From: JAEZBP01 sp963832725
GTDB taxonomy: Bacteria > Myxococcota_A > Polyangia > Polyangiales > Sandaracinaceae
NCBI GenBank assembly: GCA_963832725.1
Contig: CAWHVG010000001.1
Location: 248,001-312,000 of the forward strand
Direction of reading: 5' to 3'
Length of the DNA stretch: 64,000 nt
Positions 19,684-28,592 of this stretch are shown here, in pieces. Below the pieces are notes generated by a model. The model saw nothing but the letters and a program-made list of their open reading frames with translations, was not told the DNA's origin and did no database searches. Made by a program: the position numbers and the translations under genes. Positions within the stretch are counted from its first letter, which is position 1. Each line of letters opens with the position of its first letter.

Positions 19684-21547
19684 TCACCCGACCCTCAGCC
19701 GCGAGACCCGGAGGCCTCGGACCAGCCAGTCGAACAGCACCTTCGAGCAGAACACGCCCGTGAACAGCGAAGTGACGATCCCGATCATCAGAGTCCGTGC
19801 GAAACCTTGGATTTCCGGGCTGCCGTACTGCAGCAGCACGACGGCGGCGATGAACGTCGTGAACTGGCTGTCGAAGATCGACCAGAAGGCTCGTCTGAAC
19901 CCTTGATCGACCGCCGCGCGTGGACTCTTGCCCATCCGCAGCTCCTCGCGCATGCGCTCGGTGATCAGCACGTTGGCGTCGACCGCCATACCGACCGTGA
20001 GCGCGATGCCGGCGATGCCGGGCAAGGTCAGATCGTTGTTGAAGAACGCCATGATGGCGAAGAGGAAGAGGACGTTCATCAGCACCATGACGTCCGCCAC
20101 CAAGCCCGCGACCTGGTAGTAGAGCGCCATGAAGAGGAGTACGAGCCCGACGCCGATGACCGCGCCCTTGGCGCCGGCCATGACCGAGTCGCGGCCGAGC
20201 GTGGGGCCGATGTACTGCTCGTTCTGCGGGATGATCGGCGCGGGCAGCGCACCGGCACGCAGGACGATGACCAGGTCGTTCGCCTCGTTCAGCAGCGTGC
20301 GGTAGTCGCGGAAGCCGCCGAGCTCAATCTGACCGCGGGCCCCGATGCGGCCGCGGATGACCGGCGCGCTCTGGACCTCGTTGTCGAGGACGATGGCCAT
20401 CTTCTTGCGCAGGTTGCTGCCTGTCAGCTCCTGCATGCGGCGCGCACCCTCGGCGTTCATCGCGAACGTGACGAGCGGCTGACCGCTCTGCGGGTCGTTG
20501 GCGACCGCGGCGTCCTCGAGGTGCTCACCACCGACCGGGTCGCTCCCGTTCGGCGGCTGGTCGAAGAGCACGTAGGTGCGCCAGGCGTAGGTCTCGCCCT
20601 GGTTGGCCGGCCTGGCTGTCGTCGGACTCGATCTCGATGCGCCCGAGCGCCAGGCTCCGGCCCACCTCGGGGCCGCGGCCGGCCTCGCGGAGCGAGTCCA
20701 CGTAGTGTGCGAGCCGCGTGTGCGCCGTGCACTGACCGTCCTCGGCATCGGCCTCGACGTTCTCCGGACAGGGACCGGCACCCTCCGCGTAGAGCATGTT
20801 GCCGCGGCGGGTGATGCCCTCCGGCAGGTCCGTCAGCGTGGTGACGAAGGGGCTCGCGTCGTCGACAATCTTGAACTCGAGGCGCGCCGTCTGGCTGATG
20901 AGCGCGCGGATGCGCTGGAACTGCTCCTCGGAGGCGCCGGGGACCTCGACGATGATGTCGATGTCCTGCGCGCGGACGTTGGCCTCCTGCAGGCCCATCT
21001 CCGAGATGCGGTTCTTGATGGTCTCCTGGGCCTGGTTCACGGCGAGCTCGCGCAGCGCGTCGATACTCTGCTCGGTGAGCACCAGCGTGATGCTGCGCTC
21101 GGTCCGGCTCTCCTCGGCCAGGTCGCCGAAGCTCCGCACGAGGTCGCGGTCGACCAGGTTCAGGTCGTCGGCGTTCTGGAACGTGAGCCGGATAATCCGC
21201 GGGTTCGTGCGGCTCATCTGCGGGGTCACGCGCTCGCGGATGCGGGCGAGCTGCTCCTCGTTGGGCGCCTCGTCGTCCGCGGTGATGTCCATCTTCTCGC
21301 CGAGGCGGCGGACGAGCTGCTGGGCACGGGCGTTCCGGCGATCCTCAATCGCCGCGTCCATGTCGACGGTGTACATCATCCGGAGGCCGCCCTGGATGTC
21401 CAGACCGGGGGTGATGTGCCTATCGATGTTCTCAGTCACCCAATCGGGCGCCTGTACCCACGTCGAGATGCTCGGCCAGAGGACGAACCACGCCCCCGCC
21501 ACGGCGAGCAGTACGATGCTCAGCCGGATGTACCAGGTCCTGTCCAT
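19684..21547 (-). CDS. secD: Protein translocase subunit SecD (one apparent frameshift)
   Basis: About 620 residues after discounting one extra base near 20605. The N terminus MDRTWYIRLSIVLLAVAGAW is the first span, followed by the SecD signature ITPGLDIQGGLRMMYTVD. The periplasmic P1 domain includes EVPGASEEQFQRIRALISQTARLEFK. The C-terminal membrane half has SVMAGAKGAVIGVGLVLLFM, TLPGIAGIALTVGMAVDANVLI and the cytoplasmic ERMREELRMGKSPRAAVDQGF. The frame break falls in the poorly conserved periplasmic region between DSQAG and NQGETYAWRTYVLFDQPP. The ATG at 21547 comes just after the yajC stop, indicating translational coupling. Confidence 0.95.
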
Positions 21548-21548
21548 A

Positions 21549-22001
21549 TCAGGCCTCGTCCCGCGTCCCTTCGGACTCGCCCTTCTTCGAGGGCTCATCT
21601 TTCTTCTTCTCGCCCTCGGCCTTGCGGGCCGACTCGACGGTCGACACGTTCGTGCGCAGGACGTTGATGCGCACCTTGTCGGCGACCTGGAGCACGACCT
21701 CGTCGTCGTTGACGGTGACGACCTCGCCGAGGATGCCGCCCGTGGTGCGGACCTTGGTCCCCTTTCGGAGCGAGCGGATCATCTCCTCGTGCTCCTTCCG
21801 CCGCTTGTTCTCGGGGCGCAGCATGAAGAAGTAGACGAAGCCCATCATCAGGGCGAAGGCGCCGATCTGGAGGGCGCAGCCCATCGTGCCGCCGCCGGCC
21901 GCAGCCCCGCCAGCTGCTCCACCACCGCCACCGCCACCGCCGGTCGGAGCCGGCTGTAGCCACCATAGGAACTCGAGAACGGTCAGGAGCACGTTCCGCA
22001 A
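21549..22001 (-). CDS. yajC: Preprotein translocase subunit YajC with glycine-rich insertion
   Basis: 150 residues, longer than the ~110 of E. coli YajC. The single span and core motif are clear: IGAFALMMGFVYFFMLRPENKRRKEHEEM, then LRKGTKVRTTGGILGEVVTVNDDEVVLQVAD. The extra length comes from a Gly/Ala-rich stretch (about residues 18-40) between the N terminus and the membrane span, and from a charged tail (KAEGEKKKDEPSKKGESEG). YajC binds the SecDF complex. It is the first gene of yajC-secD-secF; its stop and the secD ATG are separated by one base. Confidence 0.95.
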   Translation of the reverse strand: MRNVLLTVLEFLWWLQPAPTGGGGGGGGAAGGAAAGGGTMGCALQIGAFALMMGFVYFFMLRPENKRRKEHEEMIRSLRKGTKVRTTGGILGEVVTVNDDEVVLQVADKVRINVLRTNVSTVESARKAEGEKKKDEPSKKGESEGTRDEA

Positions 22002-22140
22002 CCTCGACGCGTAATGCGTTCAGGACCTTCGGAGCCCACGCAACCCCTGGAAGCCGCAGGCTGTTTCCGCACGATCGACGCCCTACCGGGGCCGTCGGGG
22101 TGCGGGGTTGTACTCCACGCCCCCTAGGCAGTCAACCGAG

Positions 22141-22316
22141 GTGGAAAAGGCGTGCACGGAGCGGACGCCAGTCCGCGGAGGCATGCCTTTTCCACCGAGG
22201 CGACGAGCACCGGCGCGAAGCGACGGAGCGCAGTCTACCAGGTGGAAAAGGCGTGCACGGAGCGGACGCCAGTCCGCGGAGGCATGCCTTTTCCACCGAG
22301 GCGACGAGCACCGGCG
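22141..22316. repeat. Two direct copies of a 75-bp long-stem hairpin
   Basis: Identical copies at 22141-22215 and 22242-22316, separated by 26 bp. Each folds into a two-tier stem: GTGGAAAAGGCGTGC pairs with GCATGCCTTTTCCAC (14 of 15), and inside it GCGGAC pairs with GTCCGC. The element lies in the 595-bp gap between the divergent yajC and glnE genes (22002-22596). It resembles a small non-coding palindromic repeat family rather than a regulatory site. The rest of the gap has the palindrome described separately and no recognisable gene. Confidence 0.9.
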
Positions 22317-22512
22317 CTCCTCGAACCAGGCTCGGCGCTGCCGCGCATGACGCCCGGCGGGGGTCGGAGGCGCACCCACTCCGGTGGCGAGGAACCCACC
22401 CGACCCGTATGCCGCCGGTGTCGCGCGTTGCCACGCTCGCTCCGCGAGGGCTGGACCAGGTATCCACCAAGACGAGCCGAGGAGACGTGTTGTTGGGGAA
22501 AAGCGACGAAGC

Positions 22513-22540
22513 GTCGATCGTCGGCATGCCGACGATCGAC
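22513..22540. promoter_or_regulatory. 28-bp perfect palindrome upstream of glnE
   Basis: A perfect 28-bp palindrome centred between 22526 and 22527. Its core is GCATGC and its outer arms read GTCGATCGTCG / CGACGATCGAC. It lies 57 bp before the glnE start and could be an operator or a leader hairpin. No known binding motif is matched. Confidence 0.6.
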
Positions 22541-22596
22541 ATGACGACGGTGTCGTCACCCCCCTTAGGGCCCACGTTGACGTAGGATTCGGTCCC

Positions 22597-25521
22597 ATGG
22601 ACGGGAGCCCGCCCTCTCCGCGCGAGCCGACCGGTGAGGTCGGCGACCACGCCGTCTCGACCTTCCGCGAGCGAGGAGGCGCCGACGACCCGGAGCAACT
22701 CCGCCTCGTGGCGTTGTTGGCGGAGCACGCGCCCGCACTGTCCCCGCTGGTGCTCGCCGACCCACCTCTGATCGCAGACGTGCTGGCGCGCCCACTCACG
22801 CACGAAGCCGACGAGGCGACGCTGGCCGCCGACTTGCGCGCCACCCTCGGCGCGGCCACGGAAGACGGCCCCGAACGCCGCCGCGCGCTCCGCCGCTTCC
22901 GGCACCGCGCCGTCGTCCGCATCGCGCTCCGCGAGGTCCTGCGGCTAGCCGACGTCGAGCAGACCAGCGCCGAGATGGCCTACCTCGCGTCCGTCCTCGT
23001 CGACGCTGCGCTCGCAGGCGCGACGACGGCGGAACAGGCTCGCTACGGGGCTCCCGTCGACGCGGAGGGTCGGCCCGTGCCGCTGACGGTGCTCGGCATG
23101 GGCAAGCTCGGCGGCCTCGAGCTCAACCTCGGCAGCGACATCGACCTCATCTTCTTCTACGAGACCGACGACGCGGAGGTCGAAGGCGGCGAGGTCAGCC
23201 CTCACGAGCTGGCGAGCCGTGTCGTCCGGCGCACCGTGCGGGCCCTCTCCGAAGTCACCGAGGACGGCTTCTGCTTCCGCGTCGATCTGCGCCTGCGCCC
23301 CGAGGGCAGCCGCGGCCCCCTCGTCAACTCGCTCGCGAGCGCGGAGCGCTACTACGAGTCGTGGGGACGTACGTGGGAGCGCGCGGCGCTCTTGCGCGCA
23401 CGTCCCATCGCCGGCGACCGGGACTTCGGATGGCGGGTGCTCGATGCCCTCCGCCCCTTCGTGTTCCGGCGCGCCGTCGATCCCACCATCGCAGAGCAGA
23501 TGGCGGAGATGCTGGCCCGTTCGCGCCGGGAGCTCGAGGTGGACCTCGATCGCGACGTGAAGCTGGGCCGCGGAGGCATTCGCGAGGCCGAGTTCTTCGT
23601 CCAGACGCTCCAGCTCGTCTGGGGTGGCCGTGACCGCGAGCTGCAAGTGCCCGGCACGCTCGAGGCGCTGCGCCGGCTGTCGGCCGCCGGGCTGGTCACG
23701 GACCGCGAGGCGGAGACCATCGGCGACGCCTGGAACCTGCTGCGGCGCGTGGAGCACCGCATCCACGTGCGGGCCGGCTACCAGACGCATCTGCTACCGA
23801 GCGACCCCGAGGAGCGCGAGCGCTTCGCCGCCAGCCTCGGCTACGACGACGAGGAGGCGCTCACGATGGCGCTCACCCGAGCGCAGCGCGGTGTGGAGCA
23901 GGTCTTCGGCTCGCTCCTGCCCGGCGCGGAGCCGGCCATCGAGGGATGGGACGCGCTGATCGACCTGGTAGCAGGCTCCGCGAGCCCGGACGCGCTCGCG
24001 GAGCCGCTCGCGGCGCGCATGCCGGTCCGCGATCCCTTCGAGTCGGCCACCCACCTCGCCCGCCTCGGCCGCCGCGCGAACGCCCCGCTCGGTCCCGTGA
24101 CCTGGGAGCGCTTGCCCGCGCTGGGCCGCTCGCTCCTCTCCGAGATCGCCGCCGCCGCCGATCCCGACACCGCGTTGCGCTTCTCGGCCGACCTCTTCGG
24201 ACCCCTGCGCGGCTGGCCCTACGAGCGCCTGCTCCTCGACACGCCCAGGCTCATGCGCCGCCTGGTCGGGCTCTTCGGCGCGAGCGGTACGCTGGCCGGC
24301 GCGCTGGTCGGCCATCCCGAGGACATGGATCTGCTCATCGCGAGCGGCGCGCCGACTCGAGGCGAGATCGCCGCGGTGCACGAGCAGCTCGAAGGCGAGC
24401 TTTCGGACGACCCTGATCCGGAAGAGTTGGTGCCCGAGCTGCGCCGGCTCAAGCGCGCCCTCACCTTGCGCATCGGCCTCGCCTACGTCGGCGGGGAGAT
24501 CGAGCTGAGCGACACCGCCGATCGGCTGAGCGAGCTGGCCGAGGGGCAAGTCCGCGTGAGCCTGCGGGCGGCGACCCTGTGGGCCGAGCGCCGCTGGGGT
24601 ACGCCGGAGGAGACGGGAGCGCTGGTCGTCTGCGCGATGGGTAAGCTCGGCGGGCGCGAGCTCGGCTTCGGCGGCAATCTCGATCTCGTCTTCCTCTACG
24701 GCGAGGACGGAGAGACGAGGCCGACCGCGTCCGGCCGGAGCACCAGCCACGCCGAGCTCTTCGCGCGCATCGCGCAGCGCACGATGATGCTCCTCAGGCA
24801 GCGGGATCGCGAAGGCGCCGGCTACGAGACCGACACGCGCCTTCGGCCGAGCGGCTCGAAGGGCACGCTGGTGGTCTCGCTCGGCGCGTTCGACGCCTAC
24901 CACGGGCGCGGCGCCGCGGCCTGGGAGCGTCAGGCGCTGATCCGCGCGCGTCCCATCGCCGGCGACGGGCGGGTCGGCGAAGCGGCCAGCGCGCGCTTCG
25001 CGAAGCTCGCCTACGAGGGCGAGCCGACGCCCCCCGACGAGCTCGCACACGCCCGCGCACGGATCCAGCGCGAGCTTGCCGGGGAGAGCCACGGTCGATA
25101 CCATCCGAAGTTCGGCTACGGGGGCCTGGTGGACGTGGAGTTCCTCGCGCAGTGGCTGCAGATGCGCCACGGCAACGACGAATCCGTGCGCACGCCGAGC
25201 ACGCGGCGCGCCCTCGAGGCGCTGGCTCGCGGGGGCCATCTCGATCCGCTGGAGGCGCGCTCGCTCTCGGAGGCGTACCTCTTCTTCCGGAAGGTCGAGC
25301 AGAGCCTCAAGCTCTTCGAGGAGCACCGCGAGCCGATGCTGGAGCCTCAGGGCCGCACCGGCGCGCACGTCGCCCGCAGCCTCGGCCTGCGCACGCGCGA
25401 CGGCATGAGCGTGCCGGAGGTCGTGGAGGACACCTACCGCCGCCACGCAGAGGGCGTTCGAGCGGCGTTCGAGCGGCACGTGGCACCCGTGGAAGCGAGG
25501 CCGCCTTGGGAGGACGGGTGA
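22597..25521 (+). CDS. glnE: Bifunctional glutamine synthetase adenylyltransferase/adenylyl-removing enzyme
   Basis: 974 residues (E. coli GlnE has 946). It controls glutamine synthetase by attaching or removing AMP in response to PII. Both nucleotidyltransferase halves are recognisable. The N-terminal (adenylyl-removing) domain has GMGKLGGLELNLGSDIDLIF with Asp181 and Asp183, then RVDLRLRPEGSRGPLVNSL. The C-terminal (adenylylating) domain has AMGKLGGRELGFGGNLDLVF and TDTRLRPSGSKGTLVVSL; its first catalytic Asp is Asn694, the second (Asp696) is kept. Helical linker and C-terminal bundle are complete. The ATG at 22597 has a weak TAGGA site upstream. The next gene's GTG overlaps its stop. No glnA or glnB is in the window. 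Confidence 0.95.
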   Translation: MDGSPPSPREPTGEVGDHAVSTFRERGGADDPEQLRLVALLAEHAPALSPLVLADPPLIADVLARPLTHEADEATLAADLRATLGAATEDGPERRRALRRFRHRAVVRIALREVLRLADVEQTSAEMAYLASVLVDAALAGATTAEQARYGAPVDAEGRPVPLTVLGMGKLGGLELNLGSDIDLIFFYETDDAEVEGGEVSPHELASRVVRRTVRALSEVTEDGFCFRVDLRLRPEGSRGPLVNSLASAERYYESWGRTWERAALLRARPIAGDRDFGWRVLDALRPFVFRRAVDPTIAEQMAEMLARSRRELEVDLDRDVKLGRGGIREAEFFVQTLQLVWGGRDRELQVPGTLEALRRLSAAGLVTDREAETIGDAWNLLRRVEHRIHVRAGYQTHLLPSDPEERERFAASLGYDDEEALTMALTRAQRGVEQVFGSLLPGAEPAIEGWDALIDLVAGSASPDALAEPLAARMPVRDPFESATHLARLGRRANAPLGPVTWERLPALGRSLLSEIAAAADPDTALRFSADLFGPLRGWPYERLLLDTPRLMRRLVGLFGASGTLAGALVGHPEDMDLLIASGAPTRGEIAAVHEQLEGELSDDPDPEELVPELRRLKRALTLRIGLAYVGGEIELSDTADRLSELAEGQVRVSLRAATLWAERRWGTPEETGALVVCAMGKLGGRELGFGGNLDLVFLYGEDGETRPTASGRSTSHAELFARIAQRTMMLLRQRDREGAGYETDTRLRPSGSKGTLVVSLGAFDAYHGRGAAAWERQALIRARPIAGDGRVGEAASARFAKLAYEGEPTPPDELAHARARIQRELAGESHGRYHPKFGYGGLVDVEFLAQWLQMRHGNDESVRTPSTRRALEALARGGHLDPLEARSLSEAYLFFRKVEQSLKLFEEHREPMLEPQGRTGAHVARSLGLRTRDGMSVPEVVEDTYRRHAEGVRAAFERHVAPVEARPPWEDG

Positions 25522-28502
25522 GCCGGGTCTTGATCGTGCACGCCGACCGCGAGGTGGCCCGAGCGCGCGCCGCGGCGGTCCGTCGGCGCGGGCACGAGCC
25601 GGTCGTCCTGACGAGCGGCGAGCGAGCCATGGACTCCTTCATCCAGGAGCCCGCGGACGTCGTGGTGATCGACTTCCACCTCGACGGCCGGGACGGGCTC
25701 TCGACGGCGGAGGCCATCCGGTGGATGCCCGGGGGACGCCGGGCGCGCGTGGTGCTGACGGCCGACGTCGCACCGGTCGAGACGCCCCTCCTCGAGCTGG
25801 GCCGGTCCATCGACGCCTTCCGCGCGCTCTCGGCGCCGAGCCCTGGCGAGGTCGCGGCGGCGGTCGACGAGGCGGCGCGCATGCGACCGCACGACGCGGA
25901 GACGCGCGTGCTCGAGGTCGAGCAGGTGCTCCTCGCGGCCGAGCGCGCCCGCGGCGGCCACCGCTGGGAGGAGACGACCGCGCCGGTGGGTGACGCGCTG
26001 AAGATGGAGGACGAGACCTTCGACGATCCCGAACCGGCGGACTGGGAGTGGCGCGACACCGACGGCCGCGCCGAGGGCCGCGAGGTGCGCGCACTCGCGG
26101 AGGACGCGGCGCGGCGCGAGAGCGAGCTCGTCGGCACCTTCGACATCATCCCCTTCGCGCGCCTTCTGCACCGGATGGCCGACAAGCGAGCCACCGGCGC
26201 GCTCGTCTGCGTGCACCCGCCCGACGAGCGGGCGACGACCGAGGGCACCGAGCCGACGAAGGTCGTCTACTTCCGTGCGGGCGTGCCGGTGGCGGTGCGG
26301 AGCAACCTGGTCTCCGAGTGCCTCGGTCAGGTCCTCGCCCGCACGCGTCGCATCGGACCGGCCACGCTGCGGGAGTCGCTGATGGCGGTGCGGCGCGGCG
26401 AAGGCCTGCAGGGCGAGGTGCTGGTGCGGATGGGCGCGCTCTCCCCGCTCGACGTCTCGGAGGCATTGGCCGACCAGCTCCGCTTCAAGCTCTTCGAGCT
26501 CTTCGCCTGGCGCCGCGGTACGTTTCGCTTCGCCGCCGAGCGGGCGCCGCCCCGCGAGCTCATCGACCTGGGCCTCGGGCTGGCCGAGATCGCCTTCCTC
26601 GGCATTCGGGAGGGGATGCCGCCGGCGCGGGTGCTCGAGCGACTGGCGCCCGAGCGAGAGCGCTACGTGATCCCACGGCCCCGCGAGCTGGTCCGCTTCG
26701 TCCGGATGCACGTCCCGGGGCCACTCCATGGCGTCATCCGGCGCATCGACGGGACGCAGCGCCTGCGCGAGCTGCTCGAGAGCTCGGGCGACCCGGCGGG
26801 CGCCGCCCAGCTCGTGTACGCGATGGCCTGCCTGATGGCCGTGCGCTTCGACGCGAAGCCGCTCACGCCGCTCGCGCGGGGAGACGACGGGGAGGAGTGG
26901 GACGAGGCGACGCCGCGCATCGAGGAGCCGTCTTCCCACAATCGCGCGACGCGGGTCGTGCGCGCGGGCGACGTCCAGCTCGGCGAAGGTCGGTTCGAGA
27001 GCGGGGATCCTCGGGGCGAAGAAGGGCCGGCGATCCCTGCGGCAGGCGCGCGAGCGGGCGACACCCGGGAGCCGAGCGCGCTCGAGAGCGTGACCGGTCC
27101 GGACGGCGCGAGCGGAGACGACGAGGGGCGCCCCACTCTTCCGGACGCGCCGCGCGGAGCCGAGAGCGACGAATCGAGCGCGACCCACGAGCCGGCATCG
27201 ATGAACGCCAGCGAGTCCCACGCGGACGAGGTCGGCGAGGCGCGCGCGCTGCCACCGACGCGCCCCGCCCGGCCGGCGCCGAAGAGCAGCGGCGAGAGCG
27301 CGCTTCCCTCGGACGTTCCGCCCGCCGGCTCGGCCGACGCCGCCGGGGCTGGATCGGAGCATGAGGACCGGGCGACGAAGCCGTCGGAGGAGCGAGGCAC
27401 CGTCGTGGCGAAAGTGAGCGCTCGAGCGCACGCGCGGACGGCCGACCTGGGAGACGGAGAGTCCGACCAGGCCCGCGAGCAGGGCACCGTCGTGGCAAAG
27501 GTGGGCGCGAAGGGAGGCGTTCGCCCCGGCGCGACGGCGGCCGCTGCGAACGACTCGCGCGACGGCGGGGCGAACGGCGCGAGCAACCGCACCGACCCGG
27601 CGACCAACCGCAGCGAACCGGCGACCAGCCGCAACGAACCGGCGTCCAACCGCACCGACCCGGCGTCCAACCGCACCGACCCGGCGACCAACCGCACCGA
27701 CCCGGCGACCAACCGCACCGAACCGGCGTCCAACCGCAACGAACCGGCGACCAACCGCAGCGACCCGGCGACCAACCGCAGCGAACCGGCGTCCAACCGC
27801 ACCGAACCGGCGTCCAACCGCAACGAACCGGCGTCCAACCGCAACAAACCGGCGACCAACCGCAGCGAACCGGCGACCAACCGCAGCGAACCGGCGACCA
27901 ACCGCAGCGACCCGGCGATCAATCGCAGCGACCCGGCGAGCGACTCGAGCGTCGACCGTCAGCCCGCCAGCAACGGCAGCGAACCGGCCGCCGACTCGAG
28001 CGTCGGCACCGAGCCGGCCCCGGCCGATCCGCGCGTGTTGGACCAGCGCGTCGAGCGCCTGTTGGCCGCGGAGCGGCACTTCCGCCGAGGTCAGCGCGCC
28101 CTGGACCGAGACCGGCCGACGGAAGCGGAGAAGGCCTTCGCGCGCGCGGCGGAGCTCTGCCCCGACGAGGGTCGGTTCGTGGCCCACCTCGGCTGGGCGA
28201 AGCACGCGTCGTCCCCCGACGACGCCGGCGCCCTGACGGAGGCCTTGGAGCTTGCCGAGCGAGGATGCCTCGTCTCGCCCGAGCTGGCAGTGGCGCACTT
28301 GCTGCGCGGGCGCCTGCTGCGCGCTGGCGGTCGCGACGACGAAGCGCGCGCGGCGTTCGCCCGCGTCCTCGAGCTCGAATCCGAGCAACGCCGAAGCCCG
28401 CGCGTCGGCCTGAGCGAGCGGCCCGTTGCGCGCGTTCCGGCCGGGCCGGACGAACGCGGCGTGAGCTTCGCCACGGTCACCGTGACGGGAGGCGGTCGAT
28501 AG
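25518..28502 (+). CDS. Degenerate receiver + DUF4388 (PATAN) + repeat linker + TPR protein
   Basis: About 994 residues. The GTG at 25518 overlaps the glnE stop (GTGA) and has GGGAGGA upstream. Residues 1-125 are receiver-like (VLIVHADREVAR, VVVIDFHLDGRDG, VVLTAD), but the conserved lysine is missing, so phosphorylation is doubtful. Residues ~205-350 form a DUF4388 domain (VGTFDIIPFARLLHRMADKRATGALV ... FKLFELFAWRRGTFRF). Then comes a long acidic, Gly/Ala/Ser-rich linker. It contains two GTVVAKV boxes and 17 units of a 7-residue repeat (ATNRSEP-like). The last ~160 residues hold TPR-like helices (AERHFRRGQRALDRDRPTEAEKAFARAAEL). It is probably a cytoplasmic signalling scaffold; target unknown. 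Confidence 0.8.
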   Translation: MSRVLIVHADREVARARAAAVRRRGHEPVVLTSGERAMDSFIQEPADVVVIDFHLDGRDGLSTAEAIRWMPGGRRARVVLTADVAPVETPLLELGRSIDAFRALSAPSPGEVAAAVDEAARMRPHDAETRVLEVEQVLLAAERARGGHRWEETTAPVGDALKMEDETFDDPEPADWEWRDTDGRAEGREVRALAEDAARRESELVGTFDIIPFARLLHRMADKRATGALVCVHPPDERATTEGTEPTKVVYFRAGVPVAVRSNLVSECLGQVLARTRRIGPATLRESLMAVRRGEGLQGEVLVRMGALSPLDVSEALADQLRFKLFELFAWRRGTFRFAAERAPPRELIDLGLGLAEIAFLGIREGMPPARVLERLAPERERYVIPRPRELVRFVRMHVPGPLHGVIRRIDGTQRLRELLESSGDPAGAAQLVYAMACLMAVRFDAKPLTPLARGDDGEEWDEATPRIEEPSSHNRATRVVRAGDVQLGEGRFESGDPRGEEGPAIPAAGARAGDTREPSALESVTGPDGASGDDEGRPTLPDAPRGAESDESSATHEPASMNASESHADEVGEARALPPTRPARPAPKSSGESALPSDVPPAGSADAAGAGSEHEDRATKPSEERGTVVAKVSARAHARTADLGDGESDQAREQGTVVAKVGAKGGVRPGATAAAANDSRDGGANGASNRTDPATNRSEPATSRNEPASNRTDPASNRTDPATNRTDPATNRTEPASNRNEPATNRSDPATNRSEPASNRTEPASNRNEPASNRNKPATNRSEPATNRSEPATNRSDPAINRSDPASDSSVDRQPASNGSEPAADSSVGTEPAPADPRVLDQRVERLLAAERHFRRGQRALDRDRPTEAEKAFARAAELCPDEGRFVAHLGWAKHASSPDDAGALTEALELAERGCLVSPELAVAHLLRGRLLRAGGRDDEARAAFARVLELESEQRRSPRVGLSERPVARVPAGPDERGVSFATVTVTGGGR
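27579..27935 (+). repeat. 21-bp coding tandem repeat, 17 units
   Basis: Seventeen 21-bp units encode the heptapeptide A-(S/T)-N-R-(T/S/N)-(D/E)-P. Variation is restricted to the second, fifth and sixth residues, and the frame is preserved throughout. It forms a disordered, charge-balanced linker between the DUF4388 and TPR parts of the host protein. Confidence 0.95.
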
Positions 28503-28592
28503 TGCCGCCGAGCGCTGGGGGCGGCGCCGACGATTTCTTGCTACAAACCGCTCGCCCGCGACGAGACGCGGCGCTTTGGAGGGTCCGAGCCA

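Noticed and set aside
22141..22316. Direct 75-bp repeats as terminal repeats of an insertion sequence
   Set aside because: They enclose only 26 bp and no transposase is nearby.
22384..22596. N-terminal extension of GlnE through the palindromic region
   Set aside because: The upstream residues match nothing in GlnE, and the family start and length fit the ATG at 22597.
27579..27935. Regular 21-bp repeats resembling a CRISPR array
   Set aside because: Units are contiguous with no unique spacers and lie in frame inside a protein gene.
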